Both the position numbers and the translations under genes were made by a program. A DNA stretch of 64,000 bases from Alteraurantiacibacter buctensis (GTDB lineage: Bacteria; Pseudomonadota; Alphaproteobacteria; Sphingomonadales; Sphingomonadaceae): positions 248,001-312,000 of the forward strand of contig NZ_WTYV01000003.1 in assembly GCF_009827655.1 (NCBI RefSeq), written 5' to 3'. A model generated the notes under the pieces. That model had not been told where the DNA came from, did no database searches, and saw nothing but the letters and a program-made list of their open reading frames with translations. Below are positions 1-7,040 of this stretch, in pieces. Positions within the stretch are counted from its first letter, which is position 1. Each line of letters opens with the position of its first letter.

Positions 1-2
1 TG

Positions 3-1073
3 GCGCTGAAGGAAGATGCGCTGCCTTATGTGGTCGATCCCGATACCTTGCGCACCGAAGGCACGAACGATTTCGGCGGTGACTACAAGGCCCCCACTTT
101 CACCGCGCATCCCAAGGTGGATGGGCAGAGCGGCGAAATGGTCACCTATGGCTACGAGGCCGAGGGACTGGCCAGCAATGCCATCTGGATTTACACGATC
201 GCACCTGACGGCACGGTGACAAGCGAGCGCAAGATCGCCGCGCCCTATCTGTCGATGGTCCACGATATCGCCATTTCGCAGAACTACATCCTGATCCCGG
301 TCTACGGCATGGTTTCCAGCATGGAGCGCCTGCGGGAAGGCAAGGTCCACTGGGTCTGGGATGATACCGTGCCCAGCTATATCGGCGTGATGCCGCGGCG
401 CGGCGACGGCGAGGTGGTGTGGATTGCCGGGCCGGAGATGGCCATGGTCCACACTTTCTCGGCGACGGACGAGGGCGGGGTGATCACCCTGCACGCGGCA
501 GTCAGCGACTCGAACCCGTTCCCGTTCTTCCCGGACGTTCACGGCAAACCGTTCAACGGTGCGAAAGCGCGCACCACGGTGCGCAAGTATGTGATCGATC
601 TCTCCCGCCCGCAGGATGGCTGGCAGGAGGAAGTGCTTTTCCCCGAATACGCCGGTGCCCTGTCGCGCATTGATGACCGGTTCCAGGGCCATCCGTTCCG
701 CTACGGTTTCCTCAGCGCCTCGCACCCCTCGCTGGCATACGACGCGCAGGTGATGGGCCCGCGTGCGCCCAGCAATGGCATCTGCCGGTTCGATTTCCAG
801 ACCGGGCAGGTGGACACGATGCATGCCGGCCCGACCGTGGCCCTGTCCGAAGTGGTCTTCGCCCCGCGCTCGCCGGATGCGCCCGAGGGCGATGGCTGGG
901 TGCTGGCCTTCGCCACCGACTATGCCGACATGAAATCGCAGGTGATTATCGGCGACACGGCCAACTTGGCGGCCGGCCCCGTGGCGCGGATCAAGCTGCC
1001 GTTCCGCGCGCCGGGGCAGATCCACGGTAACTGGGTGCCGCAATGGATGATGCCGGGAGAAGGACAGGCATGA
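3..1073 (+). CDS. Carotenoid cleavage dioxygenase family protein (lignostilbene dioxygenase type), 5'-partial
   Basis: The frame is open from the first bases, so the gene starts before the window; about 356 C-terminal residues are visible against roughly 480-500 for the family. It is a non-haem Fe(II) beta-propeller dioxygenase that cleaves a C=C bond in carotenoids or in stilbenes. Four histidines in the right contexts can be seen: TAHPK, MVHD, MVHT and, near the C-terminus, IHGN, matching the four-His iron site. No signal peptide can be judged. It is the first visible gene of an eight-gene overlapping operon, and its TGA overlaps the next ATG (ATGA). With an aryl-alcohol flavoprotein next to it, a lignin-derived stilbene is a more likely substrate than a carotenoid; this is inference. 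Confidence 0.88.
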   Translation, partial: ALKEDALPYVVDPDTLRTEGTNDFGGDYKAPTFTAHPKVDGQSGEMVTYGYEAEGLASNAIWIYTIAPDGTVTSERKIAAPYLSMVHDIAISQNYILIPVYGMVSSMERLREGKVHWVWDDTVPSYIGVMPRRGDGEVVWIAGPEMAMVHTFSATDEGGVITLHAAVSDSNPFPFFPDVHGKPFNGAKARTTVRKYVIDLSRPQDGWQEEVLFPEYAGALSRIDDRFQGHPFRYGFLSASHPSLAYDAQVMGPRAPSNGICRFDFQTGQVDTMHAGPTVALSEVVFAPRSPDAPEGDGWVLAFATDYADMKSQVIIGDTANLAAGPVARIKLPFRAPGQIHGNWVPQWMMPGEGQA

Positions 1074-2611
1074 TCCCGATCCCGCCCGAGACGCTGGCCC
1101 GCGCGCTGGCCGAATTTGCCCGCATTGTCGGCGCAGACAATGTCTGGTCCGGCGATACCGCGCGCACGTCTTACGCCGATGCCATGGCCCCGCGCGATCC
1201 CGCCAGCTATGCGCCCGATGCCGCCGTCGCTCCCGCCAGCACCGATGAGGTGCAGGCGATCGTCCGAGTGGCGGCAGAGCTGGGCGTGCCGCTGTGGCCG
1301 ATCAGCCGGGGCAAGAACTTCGGCTATGGCGGGGCCGCGCCGCATATCCCCAATGTGGTGATGCTGGACATGGTCCGCATGAACCGCATCCTCGAATGCA
1401 ATGTCGAGATGGGCTATGTGGTTGTGGAGCCGGGGGTCAGCTTCGATGACCTCTACCACTACCTGGTGGACAACGACATTCCGCTGTGGATGTCCGCCCC
1501 TGCGCACACCTGGGGCAGCGTGCTGGGCAACGCGCTGGAGCGCGGTGTTGGCTATACCCCGTATGGCGAGCATGCCTCCAAGGTCTGCGGCATGGAAGTG
1601 GTGACCGCCGATGGCAGCCTCCTGCGCACCGGCATGGGGGCGATGGCAGGCAGCCAGACCTGGCATGGCTTCCCTTATGGCTATGGCCCCTCGTGGGACC
1701 CGGCCTTCATGCAGAGCAACTTCGGCGTGGTCACCCGCATGGGCCTGTGGCTGATGCCGCGCCCGGCGCAGACGCTGAACCTGGCGATGAAGCTGGACCG
1801 GGTGGAGGACCTGTCGCCCGCCATCGATGTGCTGCGGCCCCTGAAGCTGGATGGAACGGTCCAAGCCAACCCCTCGCTGGGCAACGTCATCCGATCGCTG
1901 GCGACGCGCGGCCCGCGGTCGGCGCTGTGGCAGGGGAGCGGGCCGATGCCGGCGGACGTGCTCGATGCCGCGCGCCAACAGGCCGGGGTGGGGCACTGGA
2001 ACTTCGGCATCCGCCTGTTCGGCGATCCGGACGTCAACGCCATCAACGCCCGCAAGGTCCGCGCGGCCTTTGCCGGCAAGGTGCAGGCTGAGTTCGAGGA
2101 GAGCGAGTGGACCGGCGGCGACCTGCGCGGATCGGGCCATCCGACCCCTACGCTGGCCGCGCTGGGCGTAGTCGACTGGCTGGGCGGGCCTGGAGGACAC
2201 TTGACCTTCTCGCCCGTCTCGGCCTTCTCCGGCGCCGAAGCGTGGAAGCAGTACACGCTGGTGCGCGGGATGTATGAGGAGGCGGGCTTCGACTACTACG
2301 GCGGCTTCACCGCCGGCCAGCGTTACCTCAACCACATCACCATGATCCTGTTCAACCGCAACGATCAGGACATGTGCGACCGCGCCAACAGCCTGTTCAC
2401 CCGCCTGATCGAGGTGGGGGCGCAGAACGGCTGGGGTGAATACCGCACCCACACCCTGTTCTATGACGAGGTGGCCCGCAGCTATGATTACAACAACGGG
2501 GCCATGCGCCGCTGGAACGAAAGGGTGAAGGACGCTGTGGACCCGCAGGGCATCATCGCGCCAGGCAAGATGGGCATCTGGCCGCGCCGCTATCGGGAGG
2601 CCGGGGAATGA
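1070..2611 (+). CDS. FAD-linked oxidase of the vanillyl-alcohol oxidase / 4-cresol dehydrogenase family
   Basis: A 513-residue protein. The N-terminal FAD_binding_4 domain carries the family signature GKNFGYGGAAP (about residue 83) followed by VVVEPGVSFDDLY. The C-terminal half has the conserved GWGEYRTH segment near the covalent-flavin region and ends IIAPGKMGIWP. Family members oxidise or hydroxylate para-alkylphenols (p-cresol, eugenol, vanillyl alcohol). PCMH-type members hand electrons to a small cytochrome c, and here the next gene is such a cytochrome, so a dehydrogenase is more likely than an H2O2-forming oxidase. The ATG at 1070 was chosen because it overlaps the preceding TGA and has GGAGAAGG upstream. 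No export signal is seen in this subunit. The exact substrate cannot be read from sequence. Confidence 0.9.
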   Translation: MIPIPPETLARALAEFARIVGADNVWSGDTARTSYADAMAPRDPASYAPDAAVAPASTDEVQAIVRVAAELGVPLWPISRGKNFGYGGAAPHIPNVVMLDMVRMNRILECNVEMGYVVVEPGVSFDDLYHYLVDNDIPLWMSAPAHTWGSVLGNALERGVGYTPYGEHASKVCGMEVVTADGSLLRTGMGAMAGSQTWHGFPYGYGPSWDPAFMQSNFGVVTRMGLWLMPRPAQTLNLAMKLDRVEDLSPAIDVLRPLKLDGTVQANPSLGNVIRSLATRGPRSALWQGSGPMPADVLDAARQQAGVGHWNFGIRLFGDPDVNAINARKVRAAFAGKVQAEFEESEWTGGDLRGSGHPTPTLAALGVVDWLGGPGGHLTFSPVSAFSGAEAWKQYTLVRGMYEEAGFDYYGGFTAGQRYLNHITMILFNRNDQDMCDRANSLFTRLIEVGAQNGWGEYRTHTLFYDEVARSYDYNNGAMRRWNERVKDAVDPQGIIAPGKMGIWPRRYREAGE

Positions 2612-2940
2612 GGGCGCTGGTCTCCCTTGGACTGGCGGCCAGCCTGGCGCTGGGTGCCGCCGCCGTGGCGCAGGATGCGCCCGTTCCGGAGCCTTCCGAC
2701 GAGGCGCTGTTCGTGGAGAAATGCGGCTTGTGTCACCTTGAGGGCGGTTTCGGCACCCGTGTGCTGTCGCGCCGTGTGCCTGAAGGGCAGGCACTGCTGC
2801 AGGATCGAGAGGTCCTGCCTGCCGCTTTCACCACCATGGTGGTCCGCCGGGGAATCGGCTCGATGCCGCAGATCCGTGCGGCGGAACTGGGCGATGCGCA
2901 ACTGGCGGCCATCGCCCGCTATCTGGAGGCAGGACAATGA
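2608..2940 (+). CDS. Small c-type cytochrome, probable electron-acceptor subunit of the upstream flavoprotein
   Basis: 110 residues with a Sec signal peptide (hydrophobic to about residue 22, AVAQD cleavage context) and one haem c motif, CGLCH, at about residue 39. The methionine in GIGSMPQ is a plausible sixth ligand. Size and position fit the PchC/EhyA-type cytochrome that accepts electrons from p-cresol methylhydroxylase and eugenol hydroxylase. The start overlaps the flavoprotein stop by 4 nt (ATGA), which suggests coupled translation and fixed stoichiometry. The family assignment is strong; the partnership follows from gene order. Confidence 0.88.
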   Translation: MRALVSLGLAASLALGAAAVAQDAPVPEPSDEALFVEKCGLCHLEGGFGTRVLSRRVPEGQALLQDREVLPAAFTTMVVRRGIGSMPQIRAAELGDAQLAAIARYLEAGQ

Positions 2941-3326
2941 TCGGCATGACCCGGCGCGGCGTGATGAAGGGCGGGGCGGGGGTGCTGGCCGTGTCCGCGA
3001 TGACTCCCGGCGCGGTGCTGGCGGCTGGCGGAGACATGGCGCTGTTCGTGTTCGATGCGCGGCTGCCGCTTTCGCAGACGGCTGCGCAGGACATGGCAGC
3101 ATCGGGGGTGAACCTGCTCGACCCGCGCACCAGTGACCTGGGAGTGGCTTGGCGCAGGCAGATCCCCGCCGCCCTGGCCGCTGGCGGGGCGGTTTCCGGG
3201 CTGACCTTGTGGAGCGACTGCCTGATCAGCCAGATCTTCGCCCGCGAACAGGGGCTGCCGTTTTCCTATGCCGAGTTGCCACAGGATGCCGAGGGTCTGC
3301 CGCTCTATCACTGGAGGGCAGGGTGA
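2937..3326 (+). CDS. Small exported protein with twin-arginine leader, unknown function
   Basis: 129 residues. The N-terminus has TRRGVMKGG followed by a hydrophobic stretch and an AxA-type site (VLAAGG), consistent with a Tat signal peptide. The remaining ~98 residues (starting DMALFVFDARLPLS) match no family I recognise; there is no haem motif and only one cysteine. It sits between the cytochrome and a 57-codon reading frame, with 4-nt overlaps on both sides, so it is very likely translated. Its place in the operon suggests an accessory role for the VAO/cytochrome pair, for example assembly or electron transfer, but that is a guess. Confidence 0.72.
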   Translation: MIGMTRRGVMKGGAGVLAVSAMTPGAVLAAGGDMALFVFDARLPLSQTAAQDMAASGVNLLDPRTSDLGVAWRRQIPAALAAGGAVSGLTLWSDCLISQIFAREQGLPFSYAELPQDAEGLPLYHWRAG

Positions 3327-3496
3327 GGTTGTCACGCCGCGCATTCCTGGTCGGCGGTTCGCTGGCCGCCATGCCCTGCCTGCCGCTCGGCGCGGCCACT
3401 CCCGTGGATCAACCCAAGGTCGTGGGTGAGCTGTGGGGCATGCCCTATCTCGCCCCTGGCGCGCTGGGTAACCTGCCGGCGGGTTCGCGCACGTGA
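3323..3496 (+). CDS. 57-residue Tat-leader-like peptide, unknown function
   Basis: This frame opens with GTG at 3323 inside the preceding stop (GTGA) and closes with a TGA that overlaps the next gene's GTG at 3493. It encodes 57 residues: LSRRAFLVGGSLAAMP resembles a twin-arginine signal, followed by only about 30 more residues ending PAGSRT. The following CapA-like protein lies in another frame and has no leader. Either this is a genuine small exported protein, or it is the detached signal region of the CapA-like protein left by a frameshift. The clean overlaps at both ends favour a functional small gene. Confidence 0.55.
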   Translation: MRLSRRAFLVGGSLAAMPCLPLGAATPVDQPKVVGELWGMPYLAPGALGNLPAGSRT

Positions 3497-4614
3497 CCCA
3501 CGTTTTTCTCGCCACCGGCGACCTGGCGATGGACCGCGCCGATTATGACGAGAGCTTCGTCGCCACGCGGGACGTGCTGCGCGCGGCAGACGTGACTTTC
3601 GGTCAGCTCGAGACCTCCTTTGCCAGCAAAGGCGTGCGCCTGCCGCAGGCCCGCCATGCGGTGCTGGCGCGGCCAGATGGCGCGGCCGCGCTGGGCCGGG
3701 CCGGGTTCAACGTCATCTCGATGGCTGGCAACCACTGCATGGACTGGGGGGCAGAGGCTTTTCACGAAACCCGCGCCAACCTCAAGGCGGCAGGGATCAG
3801 CGTGGTGGGGGCCGGCGCCAATATCGCCGAGGCGCGCGAGCCCGCGCTGTTCACGCTGGGCGACGGCACCAGGCTGGCGGTCCTGTCCTATTCCAGCATC
3901 CTGCCACATTCCTACTGGGCGGACGAGCGCCGGCCCGGCTGCGTGCCGATGCGGGCGCATACGGTTTACGAGCAGATCGAGCATGACCAGCCCGGCACGC
4001 CGGCGCGCGTCCACACCTATCCCCACCGCCAGGACCTGGACGCCATGCAGGCCGATATCCGCGCGGCGAAGGAGCAGGCCGACGTGGTCGTTGTCTCGCA
4101 GCACTGGGGCATTCACTTCGTGCGCGCCGTGATCGCGGACTATGAGCATGACGTGGCCCGCGCCGCGATCGAGGCTGGGGCCGATGCGGTGATCGGTGGC
4201 CATCCGCACATCATCAAGGGTTGCCAGGTGATCCACGGCAAGCCTGTGTTCCATTGCCTGTGCAACTTCGCCACCGACCTGGCGATGGATGAGGCGCACG
4301 CCAAGTCGAAGAGCTGGAACGAAATCCGCGTGCTGGCCGAAGAGTGGGAGCCCGATTTCGAGGGGCTCTACAACTTCCCCAAGGCCAGCCGGCTGGCGCT
4401 GGTGGCACGGCTGGAAATCGCCGGGGGCAAGCTGCTGAAGGCGGGCGTCATGCCGCTATACATCGGCCGGGATGCCGTGCCGCACTTTGCTCCGCAGGGC
4501 AGCGCCGAGCATCAGGCTGTGATCGATTACCTGGCTGCCGTGACGCAGGAGGCTGGCCTTAACGGGCGGTACCGGCAGGGTGCGGACATGGTCGAACTGA
4601 AAGGCGTGGCATGA
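3493..4614 (+). CDS. CapA/PgsA-like metallophosphatase (PGA_cap family)
   Basis: 373 residues. It has the PGA_cap fold markers: TGDLAMDR near the N-terminus, a MAGNHCMDWG motif (around residue 75), QHWGIHF and GADAVIGGHPHIIKG, which supply the His/Asp/Asn metal ligands of calcineurin-like phosphoesterases. Named members act in poly-gamma-glutamate capsule export, but homologues inside aromatic catabolic operons are common and have no settled role. There is no signal peptide from this GTG start, which overlaps the preceding TGA. No capsule synthesis genes are nearby, so a capsule role is unlikely here. Confidence 0.82.
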   Translation: MTHVFLATGDLAMDRADYDESFVATRDVLRAADVTFGQLETSFASKGVRLPQARHAVLARPDGAAALGRAGFNVISMAGNHCMDWGAEAFHETRANLKAAGISVVGAGANIAEAREPALFTLGDGTRLAVLSYSSILPHSYWADERRPGCVPMRAHTVYEQIEHDQPGTPARVHTYPHRQDLDAMQADIRAAKEQADVVVVSQHWGIHFVRAVIADYEHDVARAAIEAGADAVIGGHPHIIKGCQVIHGKPVFHCLCNFATDLAMDEAHAKSKSWNEIRVLAEEWEPDFEGLYNFPKASRLALVARLEIAGGKLLKAGVMPLYIGRDAVPHFAPQGSAEHQAVIDYLAAVTQEAGLNGRYRQGADMVELKGVA

Positions 4615-5630
4615 CCGGGCCGGGCAAGGGGTGGAATCTCAGCCTTGAAAGCTGGGTGGGCATCTATCTGCTGCTGTACCTGCCCAATGTGATGATCACC
4701 CGCTTCATCACCACCAATCCGCACCCCGATCTGGGCCGCCCGCTGACCGGTCTGGAGACGCTGCCCGCATCGCTGATCATCAGCACGGTGCTGACTTATA
4801 TCTTCATCTGGGCATCGGGCTGGCACCGCGATGCCAACGGCGTGCAGATGGGCAGGTATCGCGTGCCGGTGCCAACTAGGTTCACCCTGCTGTCAAGTGT
4901 GGGCACGGCACTGGTGCTGTTCACGGTGCCGCTCAGCTTCACCATTCCGGATGTGTCGATTCCCTTCATGCAGCTGCTGATGCGGGGCGACATTCTGGTG
5001 ATAGCGCCGCTGCTGGACATCGCGTTCGGTCGCCGCGTGCGCTGGTGGAGCTGGCTGGCGCTGGTGATGGTGCTGGGGGCGCTGGCCCTGACCCTGCTTG
5101 ACCGGGGCGGGTTCAAGCTGCCTCCCTTGGCCATCCTGGTGGTGGTGCTCTACACCTTCGGCTATTTCCTGCGCCTGGCGGTGATGAACCGCATTTCCAA
5201 GAACGGCGATCCGGCGACCGTGCGACGCTATTTCGTGGAGGAGAAGGTGGTGGCCCTGCCGCTGGCGGTGGTGATCCTGGCGCTCATCTCCGCCTCGGGC
5301 ATCGGCGGCCAGTCGAACGAGCTGCGCTGGGGTTTCATCGACGTGTGGACCGATCCGGTGATCTGGGAAATCTTCCTCATCGGCAGCACGCTGACGCTGA
5401 TCTCGATCGCCGCGATCATCATCCTGCTTGACCCGCACGAGAACGCCTATTGCGTGCCGCTGGAGCGCGCGGCCAGCCTGCTGGCGGGCGTGGCCGGATC
5501 GGTGCTGCTGGCCTGGTTCTGGGATGGCGAGATGCCGCGCAGTGCCGAGCTGTGGGGCGCGGCCATCCTGATCGGGGCGATCGTTCTGCTTTCGCTCGCC
5601 CCGCGGCTGTCGCGCGGCAAGGACCGGTGA
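4611..5630 (+). CDS. Polytopic inner-membrane protein, unknown function
   Basis: 339 residues with roughly nine or ten hydrophobic segments spread over the whole length and short polar loops, so an integral inner-membrane protein. A cytoplasmic-type loop with several charged residues (around RRYFVEEK) lies mid-protein. I do not recognise the family; the size and layout recall drug/metabolite-transporter folds, but no diagnostic motif was found. It starts at an ATG overlapping the capA-like stop (ATGA) and ends in a GTGA overlap with the MmgE/PrpD gene. Transport of the operon's substrate or product is a reasonable inference only. Confidence 0.7.
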   Translation: MTGPGKGWNLSLESWVGIYLLLYLPNVMITRFITTNPHPDLGRPLTGLETLPASLIISTVLTYIFIWASGWHRDANGVQMGRYRVPVPTRFTLLSSVGTALVLFTVPLSFTIPDVSIPFMQLLMRGDILVIAPLLDIAFGRRVRWWSWLALVMVLGALALTLLDRGGFKLPPLAILVVVLYTFGYFLRLAVMNRISKNGDPATVRRYFVEEKVVALPLAVVILALISASGIGGQSNELRWGFIDVWTDPVIWEIFLIGSTLTLISIAAIIILLDPHENAYCVPLERAASLLAGVAGSVLLAWFWDGEMPRSAELWGAAILIGAIVLLSLAPRLSRGKDR

Positions 5631-7000
5631 GGGGGCTTTCGGACGCGATCTGCCGCCAGGTGGCAGAGTTCAGGGCGGCTGCGCTGCCGCCCGCAGCGGC
5701 GGAGGCCGCCAAGCTGGCGCTGCTGGATGCCACGGGCGTGATGCTGGCCGCCAGCGGCCTGTCACCAGAAGTGCAACCGTTCGTGTCACTGGCCAAGGCC
5801 GGGGGGAGTGGACCTTGTGGCGTGCTGGGCACCGGCATTTCAGCGACCGCTCCGATGGCGGCGTTGGCCAACGGGGCGATGGCCCATGCGCTCGATTTCG
5901 AGGATGCCTTTGATCGCTCTCCCGGGCACCCCAACGCCAGCCTGGTTCCGGCGCTGATCGCACTGGCCCACGCTGAAGGACCAGTTGATGGAATTCGGTA
6001 CCTGACCGCGCTGGCGCTGGGTGGTGACCTGTCGTGCCGCCTGGGCCTGGCGCTGCGACAGGAGATGGAGCAGGGCGGCTGGTATCCACCGCCGATCCTG
6101 GCCGGCCTGGGCGCGGCCGTGGGGGCGGCAAAGCTGCTGGGGCTGGATGCCACCGCCACGCGCGATGCGCTGTCGCTGATGCTGTGCCAGTCGGTCATGC
6201 CCGGCGAGATCAAGCATAGCCAGGGCACCGTGATCCGCGCCGTGCGCGAAGGGTTTCCGGCGCAGGGAGCGGTCATCTCGGCCCTGCTGGCGCGCGAGGG
6301 CGTGGCTGGTTTCGAGGAGCCCCTGGAAGGATGCAGCGGGTTCTATGCGTTGTATGCTGGCGGCAAGTTTGCGCCGGAAGACCTCCTGGAAGGGCTGGGT
6401 GAGCGGTTCCACATCACCGAGCTGACCTTCAAGCCCTGGCCATCGTGCCGGGGCACCCATGCCTTCATCGAGCTGGCGCTGGAGTTGGCGGCGCGCCACG
6501 GCTTTGGCCCACGCGATGTGCTGGCCATCGAGGCAGGGATCGACCGGGTCCAGCAGATGCTGGTGGAGCCGCTTGCCCGCAAGCAGGCTCCGGCCACTGT
6601 GATCGATGCCAAGTTCTCCATCCCCTTCTGCATTGCCGTTGCGATCGGGCAGGGAGGCGTCGATCTCGACAGCTTCAGCGCCAGTGCGCTGCGCGATCCT
6701 GCGCTGTTGGACCTGTCTGGCAAGGTTTCCGCGATAATGGATGACAACCTAGGTTGGCAGCGCGGCACCGGCGGGCGGTTGGCCATTACCCTGGCAGACG
6801 GACGTCGCCTGGAAGCGAGCTGCACGACTGCGCTCGGCAGCCCGGAGAAGCCGCTGGGTTCCGAGCGGCTGATAGCCAAGTTTGTCGATTGTGCGGGGCG
6901 CGCGGCGAGGCCGCTGGCCGAGGACAAGGCGCGCGCACTGGCAGACCGCATCCTCGATCTGGAGAACTGCGCCGACGTAGGCGCGCTCCTGCGGGCTTAA
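5627..7000 (+). CDS. MmgE/PrpD family protein
   Basis: 457 residues from the GTG at 5627, which overlaps the previous TGA; the frame stays open further upstream inside that gene but this start fits the family length. Markers include AHALDFEDAFD near residue 85 and KPWPSCRGTHAFIE near residue 270. The family includes 2-methylcitrate dehydratase, cis-aconitate decarboxylase and many uncharacterised members of aromatic catabolic clusters. No methylcitrate cycle genes are adjacent, so the specific PrpD reaction should not be assumed. It is the last gene of the operon; a hairpin follows at once. Confidence 0.83.
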   Translation: MRGLSDAICRQVAEFRAAALPPAAAEAAKLALLDATGVMLAASGLSPEVQPFVSLAKAGGSGPCGVLGTGISATAPMAALANGAMAHALDFEDAFDRSPGHPNASLVPALIALAHAEGPVDGIRYLTALALGGDLSCRLGLALRQEMEQGGWYPPPILAGLGAAVGAAKLLGLDATATRDALSLMLCQSVMPGEIKHSQGTVIRAVREGFPAQGAVISALLAREGVAGFEEPLEGCSGFYALYAGGKFAPEDLLEGLGERFHITELTFKPWPSCRGTHAFIELALELAARHGFGPRDVLAIEAGIDRVQQMLVEPLARKQAPATVIDAKFSIPFCIAVAIGQGGVDLDSFSASALRDPALLDLSGKVSAIMDDNLGWQRGTGGRLAITLADGRRLEASCTTALGSPEKPLGSERLIAKFVDCAGRAARPLAEDKARALADRILDLENCADVGALLRA

Positions 7001-7006
7001 GCGGGA

Positions 7007-7032
7007 AGGGGGCTTCCTTGCGAAAGCCCCCT
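7007..7032. terminator. Hairpin between convergent genes
   Basis: A perfect 9-bp stem (AGGGGGCTT / AAGCCCCCT) with an 8-nt loop lies between the stop codons of the MmgE/PrpD gene and the TonB receptor gene. There is no long T-run on either side, so it may act as a weak bidirectional terminator or a 3'-end stabiliser. Confidence 0.55.
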
Positions 7033-7040
7033 CCAAACGG

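Noticed and set aside
920-2794. 624-codon open frame antisense to the VAO-type gene
   Set aside because: The translation is His/Arg/Gln-rich without any fold, while the + strand encodes a clear flavoprotein with good start and overlaps.
3493-4614. Capsule (poly-gamma-glutamate) synthesis function
   Set aside because: Only a CapA-like protein is present, without CapB/C-type synthetase genes, and it lies in an aromatic-oxidation operon.
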